From: Gammaproteobacteria bacterium
Lineage (GTDB): Bacteria; Pseudomonadota; Gammaproteobacteria; SZUA-229
Assembly (NCBI GenBank): GCA_029882395.1
Contig: JAOUKT010000001.1
Span: forward strand, 64,159 to 128,158
Direction of reading: 5' to 3'
DNA length: 64,000 nt
The position numbers and the translations under genes are program-made. The notes under the pieces were generated by a model. That model saw nothing but the letters and a program-made list of their open reading frames with translations, had not been told where the DNA came from and did not search any database. Below are positions 58,799 to 64,000 of the stretch, piece after piece (position 1 is the stretch's first letter; the number at the start of each line of letters is the position of its first letter).

Positions 58799-60376
58799 TT
58801 ATTTTCTGGCAAACTGTTGCACCATCGCCCTTAGACGCGTTGATTCGCTCAGTAGCTGGCGAGCTTCTTCTGCAGTATCCGCCGATGCTCTGGCAGTCTG
58901 ATCGGCAACGTCATTGATATTCACTATATTTTTGTTAATCTCATTTGAGACCGCCGTTTGTTCTTCTGCAGCCGTGGCAATTTGCAGGTTCATTGAATTG
59001 ACCGTTTGTACTGAACCACTGATCTCAGCCAGGTTCTCAGCCATTTCTTCGATCGTTTCCATGTTCGTCTCGGCACTCGACTGAGCTTTCAACATCACAT
59101 CAACGGCTTTCTTCGCTTCCACCTGCAAGCTTTCAATCATGTCCTGAATTTCCTGAGTAGATGTATGCGTTCTGCTCGCAAGCGTTCTGACCTCATCTGC
59201 GACCACAGCAAACCCCCTGCCCTGTTCACCGGCACGCGCCGCCTCAATCGCAGCGTTTAACGCCAGCAAATTAGTCTGCTCTGCAATGGCACGAATCACA
59301 TCAAGCACAGTGCCGATAGTTTCAGTCTGCGTCGCCAGCTTACTAATAACATTAGCTGCCAGTTCTGCATCACTGACCATATTCATAATAGAGGAAATTG
59401 AATTAGTAGATACCAGGGCGCCCTGGCTGGCTAATTTTTCAGCTTTATTGGTGGCAACAGAGGCATCGCCGGCGTTTAAGGCAACCTCCTGAACTGTGGC
59501 CGACATCTGGTTCATGGCCGTGGCAACCTGCTCGATTTCCATTCGTTGCTGATTAATACTGCTATTGGTTTGCTCAACCACGGCAGCCGCTGAATTGGCA
59601 ATGCCATCAAGCTTGCCTGCCGCTTCATCGATTGACCAGACAATGGTTCTTAAACGTTCCTGTTGAGAATGAATCACCAGCTGCAGCTGGCCTAATTCGT
59701 CTGCCCGGCCTGTAAACACATGCTGAGCCACGGCATTGGAAAATATTTTTTCAGATTCACGCGCATAGGTTACCCAGGGTTTGGCTATCATAGAAGCGAC
59801 GATAACAGCCAGCACAGCACTGGCTGAGATTGCGGCAATAGCCTCAACTGAAACACCCCCGGATGCTAACAATAAAAAAATCGGTAATAATGCAAACAGA
59901 TAACCGCTTATCATTTTGCCGGTTAAGCCCAGCTGAAACTTGTTTTTTACGCTTTGCCAGAGCGAACCACCGTTATTGAGCTGCTGATATAAGGCCTTGG
60001 CTCTTTCCACGATCTCAGGCCTGGGTTTTACCCTTACCGACTGATAACCCACTACCTGGTCGGCCTCATAAACTGGTGTCACATAGGCATCCACCCAGTA
60101 ATAATCACCATTTTTACAGCGATTTTTAACAATGCCCATCCAGGGCTTGCCCTGTTTCAGATCACTCCACAAATTGGCAAACGCCGCGGGGGGCATATCC
60201 GGGTGTCTGACAAGGTTGTGGTTCTTGCCCATCAGTTCAGTGTCTGTATAACCGGATATATTGATAAAATCTTGATTACAGGAGGTAATCGAACCTTTAA
60301 GGTCGGTACTGGAGACTATATGTGTCTCTTCAGGGTAATTATTTTCCTGCTCGGTGACAGGAAGATTCGTTTTCAT
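58799..60376 (-). CDS. Aer-like PAS-domain chemoreceptor (methyl-accepting chemotaxis protein)
   Basis: 525 residues. N-terminal PAS domain (about 15-125: [51 protein letters not shown]), as in E. coli Aer, likely binding FAD. Two membrane helices (about 158-195) and no periplasmic loop follow, then a short HAMP-like part and the signalling tip ([35 protein letters not shown]). It senses redox or oxygen from inside and signals through CheW-CheA. The upstream region of about 400 bases may hold its promoter. Confidence 0.93.
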   Translation of the reverse strand: MKTNLPVTEQENNYPEETHIVSSTDLKGSITSCNQDFINISGYTDTELMGKNHNLVRHPDMPPAAFANLWSDLKQGKPWMGIVKNRCKNGDYYWVDAYVTPVYEADQVVGYQSVRVKPRPEIVERAKALYQQLNNGGSLWQSVKNKFQLGLTGKMISGYLFALLPIFLLLASGGVSVEAIAAISASAVLAVIVASMIAKPWVTYARESEKIFSNAVAQHVFTGRADELGQLQLVIHSQQERLRTIVWSIDEAAGKLDGIANSAAAVVEQTNSSINQQRMEIEQVATAMNQMSATVQEVALNAGDASVATNKAEKLASQGALVSTNSISSIMNMVSDAELAANVISKLATQTETIGTVLDVIRAIAEQTNLLALNAAIEAARAGEQGRGFAVVADEVRTLASRTHTSTQEIQDMIESLQVEAKKAVDVMLKAQSSAETNMETIEEMAENLAEISGSVQTVNSMNLQIATAAEEQTAVSNEINKNIVNINDVADQTARASADTAEEARQLLSESTRLRAMVQQFARK

Positions 60377-60793
60377 TAATGCCCACCTAAAGTGCTCTTA
60401 ACAGTCGGCAAACGTAAAATAGTTAGCCGTTTTTCAATATTATAATTGTTTTAAGCACTCAACAAACAGCTAATCTTTATTCCGATAAGTGTATCGCTAT
60501 ACACAAAATTGTTTGATAGGTTGAATGAAACAACAATTACGACAAGAAACCAGGGCTTAATAATAACAAAAAATTCGCTAAAATCAGCAGAAATGCCTTT
60601 TAATAGCTGTTTTAATACACTCTTTGTGGTTTTTTTTAGAATCTGGCGTTCGGCTTCGTTAATTCAGCTGTGAAAAAAAGCCGCAGTGTAAAGTACAAAA
60701 ATAAAGCGCCGCGATCTAAAAAACATTAACCTACTGCAGTCGTAATGCTGCCCTGACTGTTCTAGCTCGCTTTCTGGCATCGCATTCGATCAA
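60377..60793. other. Intergenic region without a supported gene
   Basis: 417 AT-rich bases between the Aer-like gene and ybaN, both on the minus strand. A perfect 6-bp inverted repeat GTGTAT-CGCT-ATACAC is at 60489-60504. It lies upstream of the chemoreceptor gene and could be an operator. I see no ORF with a ribosome site, no tRNA and no clear terminator for ybaN. Confidence 0.55.
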
Positions 60794-61159
60794 TTAAGCA
60801 TCAGGCCGCGATGGTTTTGAAAGAATAAACCAGATTCCATAGAGCATTATTGAGGCAACTGGCAGCAGGAACACAAGCGCCAGCTCTCTAAAAAAAGCGA
60901 GATAGATAAAACTGGCTGTCATCATCGTCACAGACATCAGCTTGGCCGAAAATGGAATCACCCTGTTTTCACTCCATTGCTGAAGAGCCGGTCCAAAAAA
61001 CGGATGTTGATACAGCCAGTTGTGAAACCTTTTAGAACTTTTAGAAAAACACCATAATGCCAACAACATAAAGGGTGTCGTCGGCAACACCGGTAATACC
61101 GTGCCCACAGCGCCTGTTGCAAAGAAAAACCAGCCTAAAAAGAAATACATCAGATTCAT
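60794..61159 (-). CDS. ybaN: DUF454 inner-membrane protein YbaN
   Basis: 121 residues, three or four membrane helices, with the DUF454 pattern: GAVGTVLPVLPTTPFMLLAL, CFSKSSKRFHNWLYQHPFFG and ENRVIPFSAKLMSV. Length fits E. coli YbaN. No function is established. It is divergent from selD with a gap of about 240 bases. Confidence 0.9.
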   Translation of the reverse strand: MNLMYFFLGWFFFATGAVGTVLPVLPTTPFMLLALWCFSKSSKRFHNWLYQHPFFGPALQQWSENRVIPFSAKLMSVTMMTASFIYLAFFRELALVFLLPVASIMLYGIWFILSKPSRPDA

Positions 61160-61338
61160 TAACGTTATGTCTCGACTCTTTATATAAATATAGAAGCTAA
61201 TAACACCTAACTCTAGTTCAACTTTATTGAGTTATCAGCATCGTCATGGCATTTACTTTCATAGCGCTAATCAAGCAATTGCCTGATATATGCACGCTGA
61301 TATTTGCCAGCCTATTATCAGCGCTTCATTGCTCACGG

Positions 61339-61367
61339 CATACAGCACCCTGTTTTGCTAGTATAAT
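61339..61367 (+). promoter_or_regulatory. Candidate sigma-70 promoter for selD-mnmH
   Basis: CATACA (61339-61344) and a perfect TATAAT (61362-61367) are separated by 17 bases. Transcription would start near 61374, about 26 bases before the first selD ATG. The -35 box matches TTGACA at only three of six positions. Confidence 0.42.
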
Positions 61368-61399
61368 GGCTTCATTAGATTCTGACTATTGTGTAAATT

Positions 61400-62461
61400 A
61401 TGACAACAAAAGACCAAAACAAAAAAGCCAGCGAGATTAAAATGACGCAATACAGCCATGGTTCGGGCTGCGGCTGTAAAATATCACCCAAACTCCTCGA
61501 TGATATTCTAAAGACTGATCAGCAGGTATTTGCAGACACGCGTTTACTGGTGGGTAACCAAAGTAAAGATGACGCAGCGGTATATGATTTAGAAAACGGC
61601 AGCTCTGTCATCAGTACCACTGATTTTTTTATGCCCATTGTTGATGATCCTTTTGAATTTGGCCAAATTGCAGCAACCAATGCCATCAGCGATATCTACG
61701 CCATGGGCGGTACGCCTTTGATGGCTATATCCATTTTTGGCTGGCCCATCGACAAACTCGGAGCAGATATAGCCAGTCAGGTCATTGATGGCGGCAGACA
61801 TGCCTGTCAACTGGCAGGCATACCACTTGCTGGCGGCCACTCTATTGATTCACCGGAACCCATTTTCGGACTGGCCGTAACAGGACAGGTAGAAAACAAA
61901 CATTTAAAACGAAATGACAGGGCCACAGCCGGCTCAAAACTTTTTTTAACCAAGCCAATAGGCATCGGTATTTTAACCACCGCGTTAAAAAAGAAAAAGC
62001 TAAAAACCGAACACATGCAACTGGCTTCTGCAACAATGCGAATTCTAAATAAAGCCGGTGCTGAGTTTGCAAAGCTTGACGCCGTGACAGCAATGACCGA
62101 TGTCACCGGCTTCGGTTTACTCGGTCACCTGACTGAAATCTGTGAAGGCAGCGCGCTACAGGCGCGGCTCGATTATAAAGCCGTACCCAAACTCGACGAC
62201 ATTGAATATTACGTTGCTGAAGGCTGTTCGCCTGGTGGCGCCCAGCGAAACTTCGATAGTTACGGTGAAAAGATAGCACCGATGACAGCGATGCAGCGCC
62301 AGATTCTTTGTGACCCGCAAACCTCTGGCGGTTTACTGGTCGCGGTTAAAGCAGATGAACTTGACATATTCCAGCAGACAGCAAAAACACTGGGACTTGA
62401 GTTAGACTGCATTGGTGAACTGATCGCGCCTCAAAACCAACACCTGATCGAAATCATTTAA
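61400..62461 (+). CDS. selD: Selenide, water dikinase SelD (cysteine form)
   Basis: 353 residues. It makes selenophosphate from selenide and ATP. The active-site motif is HGSGCGCKI, with C24 and K27 in the places of E. coli C17 and K20; this is a Cys enzyme, not a selenoprotein. Other blocks are [44 protein letters not shown] and [11 protein letters not shown]. The ATG at 61400 gives an E. coli-like N-terminal extension. An ATG at 61442 has a GAG seven bases upstream and may be the true start. mnmH follows after six bases. Confidence 0.95.
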   Translation: MTTKDQNKKASEIKMTQYSHGSGCGCKISPKLLDDILKTDQQVFADTRLLVGNQSKDDAAVYDLENGSSVISTTDFFMPIVDDPFEFGQIAATNAISDIYAMGGTPLMAISIFGWPIDKLGADIASQVIDGGRHACQLAGIPLAGGHSIDSPEPIFGLAVTGQVENKHLKRNDRATAGSKLFLTKPIGIGILTTALKKKKLKTEHMQLASATMRILNKAGAEFAKLDAVTAMTDVTGFGLLGHLTEICEGSALQARLDYKAVPKLDDIEYYVAEGCSPGGAQRNFDSYGEKIAPMTAMQRQILCDPQTSGGLLVAVKADELDIFQQTAKTLGLELDCIGELIAPQNQHLIEII

Positions 62462-62467
62462 GCCGTT

Positions 62468-63577
62468 ATGACTGAATTACCACAAATAAGTGATTATAAA
62501 AGTATATTTCTTAACGATACAGAAATGATGGATGTTCGCGCGCCTGCTGAATACAGTCAGGGTGCCTTCCCGCATAGCTACAGTCATCCTCTAATGAATG
62601 ACGATGAACGCCATGCCGTTGGCTTACGATATAAAGAAATGGGACAGGACAGCGCCATCGAACTGGGGCATCAACTGGTATCGGGCGAAATAAAATCGTC
62701 ACGGATAAATAACTGGTGCGATTTTATCAAACATCACCCGCACGGCGTTTTATATTGTTTCAGGGGCGGGCTTCGATCCAGAATCAGCCAGCAATGGATT
62801 TTTGAAAAAACAGGCATCCGCTTACCCCGAGTAAAAGGCGGCTACAAAGCATTGCGCCGGTTTTTAATTGACGAGCTTGAAAACAACACCGGTATAATTC
62901 AGCCGATAATTTTAGGCGGCAGAACCGGCACCGGGAAAACGATCCTGCTCAAGCAGATAAAGCAGAAGATTGATCTGGAAGGACTCTTTAACCACCGTGG
63001 TTCAGTTTTTGGAAAACACGTTACACCTCAGCCATCACAAATCGACATTGAAAACAGCCTGTCTATAGAGCTCTTAAAACTGGTCAATGCAAATAACAAA
63101 AATATCATTTTTGAAGATGAGGCACCCAATATAGGCTCACGCAACATTCCCAAAACGCTCTACTCAAAAATGAAAGCATCACCACTGATACTGCTTGAAG
63201 AAACAGTGGAAACAAGAACTGATATTATCTTTGATGAATACATCAGCAACTCATTACAGGAATACCAGTCGATACATGGTGAAGCAAATGGCTTCGAACT
63301 CTGGTCAGAACAATTACTCGCCTCACTATCAAGAGTTCAGCGAAGACTGGGGGGCGAGCGTTTTAAAATAATAGATCAGATTATGCGTAACGCCATTAGC
63401 ACACAGCTATCGAGTAATGATGACAGCCCTCATAAAGAGTGGATAATAAAGCTTTTAACTGATTATTATGACCCTATGTATGATTATCAGCTTACCAAAA
63501 AAAGCGAACGGGTTGTGTTTCAGGGTAATGCCACAGCGATAGCAGAGTTTTTGAAAAAAAATTACCACTTAACTTAA
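62468..63577 (+). CDS. mnmH: tRNA 2-selenouridine synthase MnmH (SelU/YbbB)
   Basis: 369 residues. N-terminal rhodanese domain with the essential C97 in LYCFRGGLRS, the same residue number as E. coli, followed by a P-loop domain (ILGGRTGTGKTILLKQI, about 148-164). It replaces sulfur of 2-thiouridine at tRNA wobble position 34 with selenium, using selenophosphate. The tight selD-mnmH pair is a selenium-to-tRNA unit. Confidence 0.95.
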   Translation: MTELPQISDYKSIFLNDTEMMDVRAPAEYSQGAFPHSYSHPLMNDDERHAVGLRYKEMGQDSAIELGHQLVSGEIKSSRINNWCDFIKHHPHGVLYCFRGGLRSRISQQWIFEKTGIRLPRVKGGYKALRRFLIDELENNTGIIQPIILGGRTGTGKTILLKQIKQKIDLEGLFNHRGSVFGKHVTPQPSQIDIENSLSIELLKLVNANNKNIIFEDEAPNIGSRNIPKTLYSKMKASPLILLEETVETRTDIIFDEYISNSLQEYQSIHGEANGFELWSEQLLASLSRVQRRLGGERFKIIDQIMRNAISTQLSSNDDSPHKEWIIKLLTDYYDPMYDYQLTKKSERVVFQGNATAIAEFLKKNYHLT

Positions 63578-63651
63578 TACTTACTGCTTTTCACTTCTTC
63601 TGCTTGTATTATATTATTTAGTCGAGACGATATCGTAGGCATGGACACTCA

Positions 63652-64000
63652 ATGGGCAATCGCAAAAAAACAGTATCTCTTGTATTAGGCAGCGGTGGAG
63701 CCAGAGGACTAACCCACATTGGCATCATTCACTGGCTTGAAGAACATAATTACGAAATAAAAACCATTTCCGGTTCATCAATCGGGGCTCTGGTTGGGGG
63801 TATTTACGGTGCCGGCAAACTCGACACCTTCGAGGGCTGGCTCCGTGCATTGCAAAAGCGTGACGTGCTTAAACTGCTTGATTTTGCCTATAGCATGTCC
63901 GGGCTATTCAGTGGCGACAAAATCATGCAGACCCTCGAAAAGTTACTCGGTGATATCAACATCGAAGATTTACCGATCAAGTTTACAGCGGTAGCCTGCG
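63652..64000 (+). CDS. Patatin-like phospholipase, 3' end cut by window edge
   Basis: About 116 residues present. The oxyanion motif VLGSGGARGLTHIG and nucleophile TISGSSIGALVGGIY (GxSxG) define a patatin-like serine acyl hydrolase of the RssA/YchK type. The catalytic Asp lies beyond the window. The ATG at 63652 begins MGNRKKTVSLVLGSGG; an out-of-frame ATG at 63641 is ignored. No signal peptide is seen, so it is probably cytosolic. Confidence 0.88.
   Translation, partial: MGNRKKTVSLVLGSGGARGLTHIGIIHWLEEHNYEIKTISGSSIGALVGGIYGAGKLDTFEGWLRALQKRDVLKLLDFAYSMSGLFSGDKIMQTLEKLLGDINIEDLPIKFTAVAC

Noticed and set aside
61400-62461. Selenocysteine-containing SelD with in-frame UGA
   Set aside because: The active-site codon is TGC (Cys) and no in-frame TGA exists in the gene.

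Overview
The window is about 64 kb of an ordinary, gene-dense gammaproteobacterial chromosome. GC looks moderate (mid-40s %, by eye). Gene order and protein similarity point to a polarly flagellated, chemotactic, free-living aquatic-type gammaproteobacterium. The flagellar order fliLMNOPQR-flhBAF-fleN-fliA-cheYZAB-motCD-parC-parP-cheW-DUF2802 is the one found in Pseudomonas, Vibrio and relatives. DapC/DapD, TesA-YbbA-YbbP, YcgN, YbaN, PpnN, Cys-type SelD and MnmH also fit this class. I do not assign a genus. I found no rRNA, tRNA, CRISPR array, transposase or prophage.

Layout. 1-3.4 kb: lysine/diaminopimelate genes (dapC, dapD), an ArsC/YffB-like protein and two VOC proteins. 3.4-3.8 kb: a non-coding stretch with several hairpins. 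3.8-23.8 kb: one long minus-strand flagellar, motor and chemotaxis cluster. It begins at fliL behind a good sigma-54-type promoter and ends at cheW-DUF2802. 23.9-28.4 kb, divergent: fliK, a free-standing FlhB C-terminal paralogue, then three exported proteins: a coiled-coil periplasmic protein, an outer-membrane-barrel-like protein and an LPP20-type lipoprotein. 28.5-36.3 kb: hisC, an ABC-2 exporter, a DsbA-like protein, a DUF2384 protein paired with a degenerate receiver, conserved hypotheticals, an EEP-family hydrolase and an orphan ParA. 36.3-39.0 kb: the most unusual locus, described below. 39-47.7 kb: M18 aminopeptidase, AcoX-type NAD-kinase-like protein, ispG, a thioredoxin-fold protein, a large MscS channel, and two lipid enzymes (CDP-alcohol phosphatidyltransferase and CDP-archaeol-synthase-like). 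47.7-64 kb: ybbP-ybbA/tesA, SemiSWEET, trhO, DUF445, DUF3817, ppnN, thioredoxin/GNAT, PilZ, DUF302, ycgN, an IMPase-family gene, an Aer-like PAS chemoreceptor, ybaN, selD-mnmH and a truncated patatin.

How the genes work together. Most of the flagellar export gate, switch, stator (MotCD) and Che pathway is here. So are three placement ATPases or GTPases (ParC, FleN, FlhF). Late functions (Aer-like receptor, PilZ protein) lie elsewhere in the window. selD and mnmH form a selenium-to-tRNA unit.

Best candidate for an undescribed system (36.3-38.5 kb): a 608-residue protein with an N-terminal HU/IHF-type DNA-binding domain, a long acidic linker, one membrane segment and a C-terminal LysM domain. 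It is translationally coupled to a second, divergent HU-like protein and to a 20-codon hydrophobic small ORF. An orphan ParA-type ATPase lies next to it in convergent orientation. This architecture would physically link nucleoid DNA to peptidoglycan. That function is inference; the domain layout is read directly from the sequence.
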